Assembly (NCBI RefSeq): GCF_002095315.1
Contig: NZ_MLFN01000014.1
Coordinates: forward strand, 1-64,000
Direction: 5' to 3'
Origin: Pantoea conspicua
GTDB taxonomy: Bacteria > Pseudomonadota > Gammaproteobacteria > Enterobacterales > Enterobacteriaceae
DNA: 64,000 nucleotides
In this document: positions 52,040-62,173 of the stretch, piece by piece
How the letters are laid out: every line of letters begins with the position of its first letter
Position numbering within the stretch: the stretch's first letter is position 1
Notes under the pieces: model-generated
Told to the model about the DNA's origin: nothing
Seen by the model: the letters and a program-made list of their open reading frames with translations, nothing else
Database searches by the model: none
Position numbers and translations under genes: made by a program

Positions 52040-54115
52040 TTAGTTTTTGCGTAACCGTCTGATCAGCCAGCGGCCATGCTGTGGCCGCTGGCTCCACGCC
52101 AGCGATGAAATGGTGTGCATCACGCTCAGATGATCCAGAATGCGGCGCACATGCTGCTCCAGTACCGTCACCGGCCCTTCATTAATATTTTCCAGCTCAT
52201 CCAGCAGATTGACCTGCGAACTGGCACCCTCATATTCCAGCCGCTGCTGACAACGTTGCAGCGCAATTTCACACGACTGCAGATAGCGCTCCGCCAGCGT
52301 GGCGGTCAGCATGGTATGTTCCCGCGCCAGAATCGTCATCGCATTGATGTGCTCAACAATGAACTGGCTATGGGTGACCCACAGCCGCATATCCTTAAGA
52401 TACTGGGCGTTAAAAGCCGGTTCCTGCATCGCCTGGTTCAGGGAGTTAAACAGCGCATTGTGCGCCTGATTAACCCGCACCCGCTGGTAAGCGAGTTTTT
52501 CCGGCGACTGTTCCGCGCCCAGCAGCAGCCGCAGCGCATCCTGATACGTTTCCAGCGCGTCATGGGCATTCTGCCGTAATAAGCCGCTCTGCCACTGCGG
52601 CCATAGCCACAGCATCCCGCCAAAGGCGATCAGGCAGCCCATCAGCGTGTCCATCAGGCGCGGCAGCAGGAACTGCGCGCCATTCAGCGACAGCAGCTGC
52701 AGCGAATAGACCGCCGTGACAGTAAAGCCAATCATCGACCAGCCGTAAAACTGGCGGGTAAACCGGTAGCTGATAAAGGTAATGGCCAGCATGATCAGCA
52801 GCACCAGCGATTCCGGCACCGCCAGCCGTAAGGTAGCAGCCGCAATCACCAGACCGACAAAGGTGCCCAGCGCCCGGTGCTGGATACGGACGCGGGTGGC
52901 GCTGTAACCGTTCTGGCTGACGAACATGATGGTCATCAGAATCCAGTAGGGCTTCGGAATATTAAAAAACAGCGCCAGCGCACTCCCCAGCATCAGCATC
53001 ACGGCAAAACGACCGGCGGTGCGCAGTGCAGACGAACGCCAGGAAAGATAACTGCGCAGCGCTGGCAGCAGCGGCAGACGGCGCTGGCGGTCGGCCATCA
53101 GGTCACGCTGATAGAGCGGCTTTTGCGTACGCAGCACCCGCGCGATGCGGTTGAAGTGATAAAGACAGAAATTCCCCACCGGATTATCAGGATGCTGGCG
53201 GGCAATCTTCTCCAGTGCGCTGAGCTGTTTCTCCATACCAAACCGATCGGGCAACTGGTGATAGAGAATGTTATCTGCCAGCACCCGTAAGCGTGCCGAG
53301 ATGGTCTGGGCATTCCAGCGGATCACCGCTTCGGCATGGCTCTGCTCCACCAGTTTCTGCACCTCTTCCGGCTGATGCAGGCTGACCGAGATGTGTTCCT
53401 GCAGATCCAGCGCCACCTGAAAGGCACGGGTCAGCCGCTTATGGCTGTGATCCCGACTGGCGGACAGCATGTGCATCTGCTGGTAACAGGTGGTGATCAG
53501 ATCGACCACTTTTTGCTGACGCGCCAGCAGCGGCGGCAGCGCCTTTTCCGGGTCGGTCAGCTGGGTCAGCAGGGTATATTTGGCGTCGCAATAGTTGGCC
53601 AGCTCACGGTAGATCAGGCTCAGGCTTTCCCGCATCGGCTGCTCTTTCCACAGCCAGAACCAGAACCAGTTAAACAGCCCGTACCACAGCGTACCGCCGA
53701 TATAGAGCAGCGGCGGTACGTAGATCGGCATACGGCCAATCAGGCTCAGCGTGAAGATGGCGGCGATCAGCGATCCCGGCAGCAGACGGCCGTGCAACGG
53801 GCTAATCTCGCCGGTGACGCCCAGCAGCAGCGGCATGGCGAACAGAATCAGCGGCAAAGGAATAGCGTGCAGCGTCAGCCACTGAATCAGAAAACTGCCG
53901 AGCGCAAACAGGCTGCCGCCAACAATCAGGCGTTTGAAGAAGCGTTTATGCGGGGTATCCAGACCGGCGATATTGCAACAGGCGGGGACTAACGAGAACA
54001 GCAGACCTTTTTGCAGGTCGCCAGCCAGCCAGCCCAGCGCCACCGGCAGACAGAGCACCAGGGTTTGCCGCAAGGCGTAATTGACTTCAGGGTGGTAAAT
54101 AATTCGACGCCACAT
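52040..54115 (-). CDS. yhfK: Inner-membrane protein YhfK (FUSC/YccS family)
   Basis: This 691-residue protein has two membrane blocks (about residues 15-150 and 370-490), each followed by a large cytoplasmic domain. This is the duplicated FUSC/YccS architecture shared with aromatic acid exporter subunits such as AaeB. It aligns along its length with E. coli YhfK (about 696). The transport role is inferred from family only. It sits downstream of crp on the same strand, as in E. coli. Confidence 0.93.
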   Translation of the reverse strand: MWRRIIYHPEVNYALRQTLVLCLPVALGWLAGDLQKGLLFSLVPACCNIAGLDTPHKRFFKRLIVGGSLFALGSFLIQWLTLHAIPLPLILFAMPLLLGVTGEISPLHGRLLPGSLIAAIFTLSLIGRMPIYVPPLLYIGGTLWYGLFNWFWFWLWKEQPMRESLSLIYRELANYCDAKYTLLTQLTDPEKALPPLLARQQKVVDLITTCYQQMHMLSASRDHSHKRLTRAFQVALDLQEHISVSLHQPEEVQKLVEQSHAEAVIRWNAQTISARLRVLADNILYHQLPDRFGMEKQLSALEKIARQHPDNPVGNFCLYHFNRIARVLRTQKPLYQRDLMADRQRRLPLLPALRSYLSWRSSALRTAGRFAVMLMLGSALALFFNIPKPYWILMTIMFVSQNGYSATRVRIQHRALGTFVGLVIAAATLRLAVPESLVLLIMLAITFISYRFTRQFYGWSMIGFTVTAVYSLQLLSLNGAQFLLPRLMDTLMGCLIAFGGMLWLWPQWQSGLLRQNAHDALETYQDALRLLLGAEQSPEKLAYQRVRVNQAHNALFNSLNQAMQEPAFNAQYLKDMRLWVTHSQFIVEHINAMTILAREHTMLTATLAERYLQSCEIALQRCQQRLEYEGASSQVNLLDELENINEGPVTVLEQHVRRILDHLSVMHTISSLAWSQRPQHGRWLIRRLRKN

Positions 54116-54172
54116 CGGCCCAACACAAACAATAACGGCGCGATGTTGCCATCACGCCGTGGGTGACAGGAA

Positions 54173-54805
54173 TTAGCGGGTGCCGTAAACGACGATGGTT
54201 TTGCCGTGTGCGGAGATCAGGTTCTGATCTTCCAGCATCTTCAAAATACGGCCCACGGTTTCACGTGAACAACCAACGATTTGGCCAATTTCCTGACGAG
54301 TAATTTTAATTTGCATGCCGTCGGGATGCGTCATGGCGTCTGGCTGCTTCGCCAGGTTAAGCAGAGTCTGAGCAATGCGTCCGGTGACGTCGAGGAAAGC
54401 GAGGTTACCCACTTTTTCAGACGTAACCTGCAGGCGACGCGCCATCTGCGACGACAGTCGCATCAGGATATCGGGGTTAACCTGGATCAGCTGACGGAAT
54501 TTCTTGTAGGAGATCTCCGCCACTTCGCACGCGGTTTTCGCACGTACCCAGGCGCTGCGCTCCTGACCTTCTTCGAACAGGCCAAGCTCGCCAATAAAAT
54601 CGCCCTGATTCAGGTAGGAAAGAATCATCTCTTTGCCTTCTTCATCTTTAATCAGAACCGCAACGGAACCTTTCACGATGTAGTAAAGCGTTTCTGCTTT
54701 TTCACCTTGGTGAATCAGCGTACTTTTGGATGGATACTTGTGAATATGGCAATGGGACAGGAACCATTCGAGTGTAGGGTCTGTTTGCGGTTTGCCGAGA
54801 ACCAT
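54173..54805 (-). CDS. crp: cAMP receptor protein CRP
   Basis: The 210 residues look essentially identical to E. coli CRP. The cyclic-nucleotide-binding domain (1-135) has the phosphate-binding loop [15 protein letters not shown]. The helix-turn-helix at about residues 168-190 reads [19 protein letters not shown]. It is the global regulator of catabolite-sensitive genes; a matching CRP site lies upstream of ppiA in this window. It is divergent from yhfA. Confidence 0.98.
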   Translation of the reverse strand: MVLGKPQTDPTLEWFLSHCHIHKYPSKSTLIHQGEKAETLYYIVKGSVAVLIKDEEGKEMILSYLNQGDFIGELGLFEEGQERSAWVRAKTACEVAEISYKKFRQLIQVNPDILMRLSSQMARRLQVTSEKVGNLAFLDVTGRIAQTLLNLAKQPDAMTHPDGMQIKITRQEIGQIVGCSRETVGRILKMLEDQNLISAHGKTIVVYGTR

Positions 54806-55108
54806 TCGCTATTATCCTCTGTTGTAATCGTGCCCAAAATACAGGGGGCAGTTTTCCCTGTCAGGCGATGAAAGCTTCAAGCGTTTCCCTTACAGGAAAT
54901 TATTCGGGCTGCATTCGGCGCAGTGCGCATCATTCTTCCCGGCTTCGCCATCGGGTGACGAAAAATATTTTCAGCACTGTTTGTAGCACAGCTTTTGCCG
55001 ACTGTCTTCTGTTGTCTCGCTTCAGCTAACAGCGGATTTCTCTGGATTGCTGTTTACCAGGCGAAAGCGTACTCTGACGGCAAAACCGCATATTCTGGAG
55101 CGAAAATC
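54806..55108. promoter_or_regulatory. Divergent region between crp and yhfA
   Basis: These 303 bp hold the promoters for crp and yhfA. The yhfA frame stays open upstream to 54995, but only the ATG at 55109 has family support, so the region is treated as noncoding. I found no CRP site strong enough to call. Confidence 0.45.
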
Positions 55109-55513
55109 ATGCAGGCAAGAGTGAAATGGGTAGAAGGGCTGACATTCCTCGGTGAGTCGTCGTCCGGTCATCAGGTATTAATGGATGGCAATTCGGGTGA
55201 TAAAGCGCCCAGCCCAATGGAGATGGTGCTGATGGCGGCGGGCGGATGCAGCGCAATCGACGTGGTTTCAATTCTGCAAAAAGGTCGCAACGATGTGGCT
55301 GATTGTGAAGTGAAACTGACCTCAGAACGTCGTGAAGAAGCGCCGCGAATCTTTACGCACATCAACCTGCACTTTATCGTCAGCGGCAAAGCGCTGCAGG
55401 ATAAAGCGGTCTCACGCGCGGTGGATCTTTCTGCAGAAAAGTATTGCTCGGTTGCCATCATGCTGGGCAAGGGCGTCACCATTACCCACAGCTATGAAGT
55501 GATCGAACGCTAA
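55109..55513 (+). CDS. yhfA: OsmC-family protein YhfA
   Basis: This 134-residue protein has the OsmC/Ohr fold, with a cysteine in AAGGCSAIDVVSIL (about residue 48) and a C-terminal conserved Cys in EKYCSVAIML. OsmC-type proteins often reduce organic hydroperoxides, but YhfA itself has no settled function. It is divergent from crp and convergent with prkB, as in E. coli. Confidence 0.93.
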   Translation: MQARVKWVEGLTFLGESSSGHQVLMDGNSGDKAPSPMEMVLMAAGGCSAIDVVSILQKGRNDVADCEVKLTSERREEAPRIFTHINLHFIVSGKALQDKAVSRAVDLSAEKYCSVAIMLGKGVTITHSYEVIER

Positions 55514-55518
55514 TCTAC

Positions 55519-55540
55519 AGGGGCCGCTCTGCGGCCTCTT
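55519..55540. terminator. Hairpin between yhfA and prkB
   Basis: AGGGGCCGC and GCGGCCTCT pair through nine positions, including one G-T, around TCT. It lies between the convergent genes and ends in only two T's. It is a weak candidate for a shared terminator. Confidence 0.55.
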
Positions 55541-56408
55541 AATCTATCCGCTTGCCTTCCACCAATCGCTTCACCAGCGGTCCCATGATCAGCTCCATTG
55601 CCAGCCCCATCTTCCCGCCCGGCACCACCAGCGTATTAATGTGCGAGATAAACGAGCCCTGCAACATCGCCAGCAGGTAAGGCAAGTCGATATCGTCCAG
55701 GGCCTGGAAGTGGATCACCACGAAGCTCTCATCCAGTGACGGAATGGCACGGGCGGCAAACGGGTTAGAGGTATCCACCGTCGGCACGCGCTGGAAGTTA
55801 AGGTGAGTGCGCGAGAACTGCGGCGTAATGAAGTTGATGTAATCTTCCATCGAGCGCACCACCGAGTCCATCACCGCTTCACGCGAATGGCCGCGTTCAC
55901 TGGTGTCACGCACCAGCTTCTGAATCCACTCCAGGTTGACAATCGGCACCACGCCGACCAGTAAATCGACATGCTCCGCCACGTTATGCTGGGCGGTCAC
56001 CACGCCGCCGTGCAATCCTTCGTAAAACAGAATGTCAGTGTTTTGCGGCAGCGGCTGCCACGGCGTAAAGGTGCCGGGTACCTGATTCCACGGAACGGCT
56101 TCATCATAGGTATGCAGGTATTTACGCGACTGGCCCTCACCGTTGAGCCCATACTGTTTGAAGCTCTGCTCCAGTAAGCCAAAGTCATTGGCTTCCGGAC
56201 CGAAATAACTGACATGACGGCCCAGATCACGCGCTTTGCGGATCGCCATATCCATTTCAGGGCGGGTGAAGCGGTGAAAACTGTCGCCTTCCAGTTCGGC
56301 AGCGTGCAGATCGAGCTGCTGAAAGATTTTACGGAACGCAAGGCTGGTGGTGGTGGTTCCCGCGCCGCTGGAACCGGTGACGGCAATTATCGGATGACGT
56401 GCAGACAT
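55539..56408 (-). CDS. prkB: Phosphoribulokinase-like protein PrkB
   Basis: This 289-residue protein has the P-loop GSSGAGTTT at about residues 12-20 and the PRK family segment DILFYEGLHGG. It matches E. coli PrkB. Enterobacteria lack Rubisco, so a role in carbon fixation is not expected; the true substrate is unknown. It is downstream of yheU on the same strand. Confidence 0.94.
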   Translation of the reverse strand: MSARHPIIAVTGSSGAGTTTTSLAFRKIFQQLDLHAAELEGDSFHRFTRPEMDMAIRKARDLGRHVSYFGPEANDFGLLEQSFKQYGLNGEGQSRKYLHTYDEAVPWNQVPGTFTPWQPLPQNTDILFYEGLHGGVVTAQHNVAEHVDLLVGVVPIVNLEWIQKLVRDTSERGHSREAVMDSVVRSMEDYINFITPQFSRTHLNFQRVPTVDTSNPFAARAIPSLDESFVVIHFQALDDIDLPYLLAMLQGSFISHINTLVVPGGKMGLAMELIMGPLVKRLVEGKRID

Positions 56409-56469
56409 AAAAAAGCTCCCTGTGAGGTCGGGCCATGGGCATTGTTACCATGAATTGCCGATCGGCGCA

Positions 56470-56688
56470 TCAGCCGCGAAATTCTTTGCGCGGCATAATA
56501 TTGACCGATTCATGCAGCTCCGACCACACCAGTACCACTTCGCCGGTTTCCAGCTGGCGGCGGACGTCAGCCACTTTTTCGTTCAGGCTGCGCTCCTGCT
56601 CGCCATAATCGGTGCCTTCACGCAGCACGAAGGTTTCAATCAGATTTTCAAGTGTCTCAGGTGAGACCTGTTGCCAGGGAATAATCAC
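56470..56688 (-). CDS. yheU: Small conserved protein YheU (UPF0270)
   Basis: The 72-residue product equals E. coli YheU in length and reads [19 protein letters not shown] near the start. The initiator is GTG at 56688, 4 bp after the yheT stop; no ATG fits. Function is unknown. It is translated directly after yheT, suggesting one transcript yheT-yheU-prkB. Confidence 0.92.
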   Translation of the reverse strand: MIIPWQQVSPETLENLIETFVLREGTDYGEQERSLNEKVADVRRQLETGEVVLVWSELHESVNIMPRKEFRG

Positions 56689-56692
56689 AACG

Positions 56693-57709
56693 TCAGGTAT
56701 CCAGAAAAGGGGTAATCCATTGGGGTATGCGCTGTTCAAGCCACATTTCGGGCTGGCGCAATGTCCCGCCGACAAAGCCAACGTGACCGCCGTGTGGGGT
56801 CAGCTGATAAGTAATAGTGGCAGATAACTGGCTGCTGTGCGGTATCACCTCGTCACTCATGAACGGGTCATCTTTGGCATGAATGATCAGCAGCGGCTTA
56901 GCGACCTGTTTCAGCCAGGGCAGGGCGCTGGCGCGCTGGTAATAATCGGTAGCGTCAGTAAAGCCGTGGGCGCGGGCGGTAATCGCATCATCGAAGTCGC
57001 GCAGACGCCGCAGCGCGTTGAGCTGCGCCAGATCGACCGGCAACGTTTCTGGCCAGGCATACAGTTTACGCCGGGCATTCTTCTTTAGCTGTGCCAGCAG
57101 ATAGTATTGATAAAAGCGCGAGAAACCGCGCTCCAGCCTGATGCTGCACGGTTCCAGCAGCAGCGGCGCAGAGACAATGACGCCGGCATCAACCGGCGCA
57201 TCCGATCCCTGCTGACCCAGCAGGCAGCCCAGCATATTGCCGCCCAGTGAAAAGCCCACCGCGACGGTCGGTACCCGGCCCCAGTGGGATTGCAGCCAGT
57301 GCAGAAAATAGCGTGCATCTTCGGTTTCGCCGGAGTGATAGATGCGGTTCAGCCGGTTAGGTTCGCCGCTGCAGCCGCGGAAATGCATCACCACTGCCAG
57401 CCAGCCGCACGCGTGACAGATCGCCATCAGCCCGTGGATATAGGGGCTGTGGAAGCTGCCTTCCAGCCCGTGAAACAGCACCACCCGGGGTTTGTGCTGC
57501 GCCAGCTGCGGATCTTCACTCCAGGCGAGATCGACAAAATCGCCATCGGGCAGATCAAGACGCTGCCAGTGCGGATCCAGATTGATCTGCTGCCGCAGAA
57601 GACGGGGCAACACCGTTTGCAGATGTGCATTACGCAGCCCGGCCAGCGGCGTAAAATTCCCGGCTTCCGGTGCGCTAAATTTCATGTTGTAAAAGCTTGT
57701 CTGATCCAT
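56693..57709 (-). CDS. yheT: Alpha/beta hydrolase YheT
   Basis: This 338-residue hydrolase has the nucleophile Ser in [11 protein letters not shown], acid in IHAKDDPFM and His in PHGGHVGF. It belongs to the AB-hydrolase YheT family, conserved and without a known substrate. A second ATG eight codons in (MKFSAPE) is possible. In E. coli it is next to yheS; here a LysE-LacI-tau insert lies between them. Confidence 0.92.
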   Translation of the reverse strand: MDQTSFYNMKFSAPEAGNFTPLAGLRNAHLQTVLPRLLRQQINLDPHWQRLDLPDGDFVDLAWSEDPQLAQHKPRVVLFHGLEGSFHSPYIHGLMAICHACGWLAVVMHFRGCSGEPNRLNRIYHSGETEDARYFLHWLQSHWGRVPTVAVGFSLGGNMLGCLLGQQGSDAPVDAGVIVSAPLLLEPCSIRLERGFSRFYQYYLLAQLKKNARRKLYAWPETLPVDLAQLNALRRLRDFDDAITARAHGFTDATDYYQRASALPWLKQVAKPLLIIHAKDDPFMSDEVIPHSSQLSATITYQLTPHGGHVGFVGGTLRQPEMWLEQRIPQWITPFLDT

Positions 57710-57769
57710 ATCACACTGTTAGCTTCGATAGGTTTTTTGCTTGCTGGGGGTGAGGAGCACCCGATTGCT

Positions 57770-58371
57770 ATGGAACTCAGTCTTTTCTTGTCGATGTTAG
57801 GATTCCTTTGGGTCGCCGCAATCACGCCAGGCCCTAATAATATGTTACTTACCGCAGGCGGCGCCAATTTTGGCTTCCTGCGTACGCTTCCCCTGATGAT
57901 TGGCATCATGATTGGGATGCAGGTGATGCTGCTGATGGTGGCGTTTGGCGTCGGCGGACTGATTCTGCTCTATCCCTCGCTGCATCTGGTGCTGAAAATC
58001 GCCGGTAGTCTCTATCTGCTGTGGCTGGCCTGGAAAATTGCCACGGCCAGCTATGAAAAGCTGGATACCGATCAGGCACCGGTTAAACCGATGCCGTTCT
58101 GGCAGGGTGGCTTACTGCAATTGATTAATCCCAAAGCCTGGCTGATGGCACTGGGCGCGGTCGCAGCTTTAGCCTGGCTGGAGAGGCCTATCGCCATTCG
58201 GTGATGGCGATCAGTCTTGGCATGTTTATTGTCAACCTGGTTTCCGGGCTGATCTGGATGGGATTCGGCGCGATGATTGGCCGTATTCTACGCAGCCGTC
58301 GCGCCTGGAAAATCTTCAACCTTTCAATGGGGCTGCTGACGGCGGCCTGCGTGCTGCTGATCTGGCACTGA
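57770..58371 (+). pseudogene. LysE/RhtB-family amino acid exporter, single frameshift
   Basis: The ATG at 57770 starts MELSLFLSMLGFLWVAAITPGPNNM, cut here to its motif ITPGPNNM, typical of LysE/RhtB exporters. The frame stops at 58204 after LERPIAIR. Adding one T to the TTT at 58168-58170 gives AAFSLAGEAYRHSVMA and continues to 58371: 200 residues with five or six membrane helices, the normal family size. The family exports amino acids or derivatives such as cysteine or homoserine; the substrate is not known. It is convergent with the LacI-type gene, one base apart. Confidence 0.88.
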
Positions 58372-58372
58372 G

Positions 58373-59353
58373 TTAACTGGAGGCGCGTTCGACGCGCGTC
58401 CAGGGCAATACCTCGCGGATCACCGGGGCGTGCGGCTGGCGAATTTTCTGCAACAGCAGCTGCACGCTTCGCGCACCGAGCTGATACATCGGTTGTTCGA
58501 TGGTGGTCAGCGGCGGGTTAAGGCTGCGGGTAAAGGGAATGCCGTCAAAACCGACCACCGCCAGATCGTCCGGTATCCGCAGTCCCGCTTCCAGCGCCGC
58601 ATGGATCACCCCTACCGCCAGCACATCTGACACCGCAAACACCGCATCTGGCGGTTGTGGCAGCGCCAGCAGTTGCTGCAGTGCCAGGCTGCCCGCTTCG
58701 GTAGAGATATCGCTGGCGTAGGCGACACCCGACCATTCCAGTCCCAGTGCGCTGATTGCCTGATGGTAGCCCTGTTCACGATGATGCGAATAGAGATAGC
58801 GCATATCCCCATTCACCAGCCCGATGCGTTTGCGACCCTTACCGGCAAGGTAGTGCACGGTATCGCGCGCGGCGTCGAGATGATCAATGGTGACAGAGGA
58901 GGCCGGGATCGCTGGATCGAACTCCGAACACTGCACCCAGGGCGCGCCCGCGATAATGTTCTGGAGATCCTGCAGTCCCGAGGCTGCATCCATGGTGATG
59001 ACCCCATCCACGACTTTGCCGGTCAGCAGCGTAAGATAGGCGGCTTCTCGCTGTAGTTGCGACGCAGAGTGGCAGAGCAGGATGTGATAGCCGTGCAGTT
59101 CCGCTTCGGCTTCAATCCCCTGTACCACGCGCGAGCAGAAGGGGTTGGTGATATCGGAAATCAACACCAGCAACATGTGGCTTTGCGCGGTGCGCAGCTG
59201 CCGGGCTAATAAATTGGGCTGGTAGTCACAGGCGGCGATAGCCGACAGCACTTTCTCACGCGTATCGGGTTTGACGCCGGGATGGGCGTTGAGAACCCGC
59301 GACACCGTGGCTTTAGAGACGCCAGCCAGCTGAGCGACTTTCTCAATCGACAT
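58373..59353 (-). CDS. LacI-family transcriptional regulator
   Basis: This 326-residue regulator starts at the ATG at 59353 (MSIEKVAQLAGVSKATVS). The helix-turn-helix (residues 3-25) and hinge helix (about 48-58, PNLLARQLRT) precede a periplasmic-binding-like effector domain (60-326) with DAVFAVSDVLAVG. It resembles CytR and PurR relatives but I cannot assign an effector. It is divergent from tauA and convergent with the LysE-type exporter; control of either is possible but unproven. Confidence 0.88.
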   Translation of the reverse strand: MSIEKVAQLAGVSKATVSRVLNAHPGVKPDTREKVLSAIAACDYQPNLLARQLRTAQSHMLLVLISDITNPFCSRVVQGIEAEAELHGYHILLCHSASQLQREAAYLTLLTGKVVDGVITMDAASGLQDLQNIIAGAPWVQCSEFDPAIPASSVTIDHLDAARDTVHYLAGKGRKRIGLVNGDMRYLYSHHREQGYHQAISALGLEWSGVAYASDISTEAGSLALQQLLALPQPPDAVFAVSDVLAVGVIHAALEAGLRIPDDLAVVGFDGIPFTRSLNPPLTTIEQPMYQLGARSVQLLLQKIRQPHAPVIREVLPWTRVERASS

Positions 59354-59590
59354 CGGACACACAGACCTTTCACAAACAATAAACGGGAACGCATATCAAT
59401 AGCACAGGCCGAATGTGAGCGCCTGACATTTTTCATGCTGGCACTGTTTTCCAGCATTTGCGCTTTTTAACTTTGTTTTGCAGATAGTGATCTAAGAACT
59501 TATTTCTATTAGGGATAATTTTTAATTCCTTGGTGAAACTATTGCCGCCAGAGACACTGCTGCCATCATAAAAAGGGTGGGGTAGCAATC
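59354..59590. promoter_or_regulatory. Divergent region between the LacI-type gene and tauA
   Basis: These 237 AT-rich bp should hold the tauA promoter. E. coli tauABCD needs Cbl and CysB, but I could not locate their degenerate sites. No clear LacI-type palindrome was seen. Confidence 0.4.
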
Positions 59591-60571
59591 ATGGCAGTCA
59601 CAGTACGTTTAACGTTATTAGCTGCAGCGCTGGCGCTGCTGGCCTTTCGGGCAGATGCGGTCAATGTCACCGTCGCGTATCAGACGTCAGCCGAACCCGC
59701 TAAAGTGGCGCAGGCTGACAACCGTTTCGCCAGCGAGAGTGGGGCCAGCGTCGACTGGCGCAAGTTCGACAGTGGTGCCGGCGTACTGCGGGCGCTGGCA
59801 TCCGGTGACGTGCAGATAGGTAATATTGGTTCCAGCCCGCTGGCCGTAGCCGCGGCGCAGAAACTGCCGATCGAAGCGTTTCTGCTCGCTTCCCAGCTCG
59901 GTAATTCTGAAGCGCTGGTGGTGAAGAAGAACATCGCCACGCCGCAGGATCTGATTGGTAAGCGCATCGCCGTGCCGTTTATTTCAACCACCCATTACAG
60001 CCTGCTGGCAGCCCTGAAACACTGGGGTATCAAGCCGTCGCAGGTGCAGCTGGTCAATCTGCAACCGCCCGCCATTATTGCCGCCTGGCAGCGTGGTGAC
60101 ATTGATGGTGCTTACGTCTGGGCGCCTGCCGTCAATGAGCTGGAGAAAAACGGCAAAGTGTTAACCGATTCGGCGCAGGTGGGAAGCTGGGGATCGCCCA
60201 CCCTCGACGTCTGGGTGGTGCGCAAAGACTTTGCTCAGCAGCATCCGGAGATCGTCACCGCTTTTGCCCGCAGCGCGCTGGCAGCACAACAAGCCTACCT
60301 CGACAATCCTGACAGCTGGCTAAAGCAGCCCGATAACCTCAGCAAACTGTCACGCCTGAGCGGCGTGCCCGAAACGCAGGTGCCTGGCCTGGTGAAAGGC
60401 AACACCTACCTGACGGCGCAACAGCAGGTTGAGCAGCTGGGCAAGCCGGTCAACAAAGCGATTGTCGATACGGCGCAATTTCTGAAAGCACAGGGCAGAG
60501 TGCCGCAGGCGGATAACGATTACAGCAGTTATGTCACCTCCCGCTTTGTTGAGCCGTTAGCCAAACCTTAA
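59591..60571 (+). CDS. tauA: Taurine ABC transporter substrate-binding protein TauA
   Basis: This 326-residue periplasmic protein has a signal peptide (residues 1-23, ending ADA). The mature part matches E. coli TauA closely, for example [17 protein letters not shown] and [17 protein letters not shown]. It binds taurine for import. The tauABCD order and close spacing show one operon for using taurine as a sulfur source under sulfate starvation. Confidence 0.96.
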   Translation: MAVTVRLTLLAAALALLAFRADAVNVTVAYQTSAEPAKVAQADNRFASESGASVDWRKFDSGAGVLRALASGDVQIGNIGSSPLAVAAAQKLPIEAFLLASQLGNSEALVVKKNIATPQDLIGKRIAVPFISTTHYSLLAALKHWGIKPSQVQLVNLQPPAIIAAWQRGDIDGAYVWAPAVNELEKNGKVLTDSAQVGSWGSPTLDVWVVRKDFAQQHPEIVTAFARSALAAQQAYLDNPDSWLKQPDNLSKLSRLSGVPETQVPGLVKGNTYLTAQQQVEQLGKPVNKAIVDTAQFLKAQGRVPQADNDYSSYVTSRFVEPLAKP

Positions 60572-60582
60572 GGAGTCCCCCC

Positions 60583-61349
60583 ATGCTACGCATCGCTCAT
60601 CTGAATGCGCGTTATGCCGGGCAACCGGTGTTGCAGGATATCAATCTGCAGCTCGATCGCCGTGAACTGCTGGTGGTGCTGGGGCCGTCAGGCTGCGGCA
60701 AGACCACGCTGCTCAACCTGGTGGCCGGTTTTTTGCCGGTGGAATCGGGCAGTATCACGCTGGATAACCAGCCGGTCACCGGACCGGGGGCTGACCGCGG
60801 CGTGGTGTTTCAGCATGAAGGCTTACTGCCGTGGCGTAACGTGCTGGATAACGTCGCCTTCGGTTTGCAACTGGCTGGCATGGCGCGTCAGGAGCGTGAA
60901 GCCATTGCGCGCCGGCTGATCAGGCAGGTCGGACTGGAAGGGGCGGAAAAGCGGGCAATCTGGCAGTTATCAGGCGGTCAGCGGCAGCGGGTTGGCATTG
61001 CGCGCGCGCTGGCGACCGATCCGCGCCTGCTGCTGCTGGATGAGCCGTTTGGCGCGCTTGATGCTTTTACTCGCGAACAGATGCAGACCTTGTTGCTGAC
61101 GCTGTGGCGCGACAGCGGCAAACAGATCCTGCTGATTACCCACGATATTGAAGAGGCGATTTTCTCGCCAGCGAACTGATTCTGCTGTCGCCGGGACCTG
61201 GACGCATTGTCGAGCGGCTGCGGCCCGATTTTGGTCAGCGCTTTGCCGATGGGGAGCCGTGCCGCAGCATCAAATCCGATCCGCAGTTTATTGCTCAGCG
61301 CGAATATGTGCTGAGCCGGGTGTTTGAGCAACGGGAGGCGTTCGCATGA
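60583..61349 (+). pseudogene. tauB: Taurine ABC transporter ATPase TauB, single frameshift near the C-terminus
   Basis: Walker A (GPSGCGKTT), the signature [14 protein letters not shown], Walker B ([12 protein letters not shown]) and the switch His are present. The frame then ends early at EEAIFSPAN. One extra T in the T4 run at 61160-61163 restores [20 protein letters not shown] and continues to a stop at 61347-61349: 255 residues, exactly the E. coli length. It powers taurine import. Its restored stop overlaps tauC as ATGA, further evidence that the shift is an artefact. Confidence 0.93.
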
Positions 61350-62173
61350 GTGCGTTAATCAACGACAAAACCCTGCCGGTGCGACGCCGACTGCGCTGGC
61401 CTTTTTCCACCCGCTTTTCATTAAGCGTACTGAGCGTATTACTGCTGTTGCTGGTGTGGTGGGGCGTGACCGCGCTGGGGTTAATCGCGCCGCTGTTTTT
61501 ACCGCCGCCGCAGCAGGTATTCAGCAAACTGCTGCTGATTGCCAGCCCACAAGGGTTTATGGACGCCACGCTGTGGCAGCATCTGACAGCCAGCCTGACC
61601 CGCATGTTGATCGCGCTGTTTGCCGCCGCCGCTATCGGAATTCCGGTCGGGATTCTGATGGGCCTGAGCCCGGTGGCGCGTGGATTACTTGACCCGCTGA
61701 TCGAACTTTATCGCCCCATCCCGCCGCTGGCCTATCTGCCCTTAATGGTGATCTGGTTCGGCATTGGTGAAACATCAAAAATCCTGCTGATTTACCTGGC
61801 TATTTTTGCGCCGGTGGCCCTCTCTACTCTGGCCGGCGTGCGCAATACCCAACAGGTGCGCATCCGGGCGGCGCAGTCGCTGGGTGCGACCCGCTGGCAA
61901 CTGCTGCGCTGGGTGATTCTGCCGGGTGCGCTGCCCGAAATTCTGACCGGACTGCGCATCGGTCTCGGGGTTGGCTGGTCAACGCTGGTGGCAGCGGAGC
62001 TGATTGCGGCAACCCGTGGTCTCGGCTTTATGGTGCAGTCAGCCGGCGAGTTTCTCGCCACCGATGTGGTGCTGGCGGGCATCGCGGTCATCGCCCTGAT
62101 TGCGTTTAGTTTAGAACTTGGCTTACGCGCCCTGCAGCGCCGTCTGACGCCGTGGAATGGAGAACAATCATGA
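61346..62173 (+). CDS. tauC: Taurine ABC transporter permease TauC
   Basis: This 275-residue permease has about six membrane helices and the BPD-type cytoplasmic loop [25 protein letters not shown], quoted only as [10 protein letters not shown]. It forms the inner-membrane channel with TauB. Its ATG overlaps the restored tauB stop and its TGA overlaps the tauD ATG. Confidence 0.95.
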   Translation: MSALINDKTLPVRRRLRWPFSTRFSLSVLSVLLLLLVWWGVTALGLIAPLFLPPPQQVFSKLLLIASPQGFMDATLWQHLTASLTRMLIALFAAAAIGIPVGILMGLSPVARGLLDPLIELYRPIPPLAYLPLMVIWFGIGETSKILLIYLAIFAPVALSTLAGVRNTQQVRIRAAQSLGATRWQLLRWVILPGALPEILTGLRIGLGVGWSTLVAAELIAATRGLGFMVQSAGEFLATDVVLAGIAVIALIAFSLELGLRALQRRLTPWNGEQS

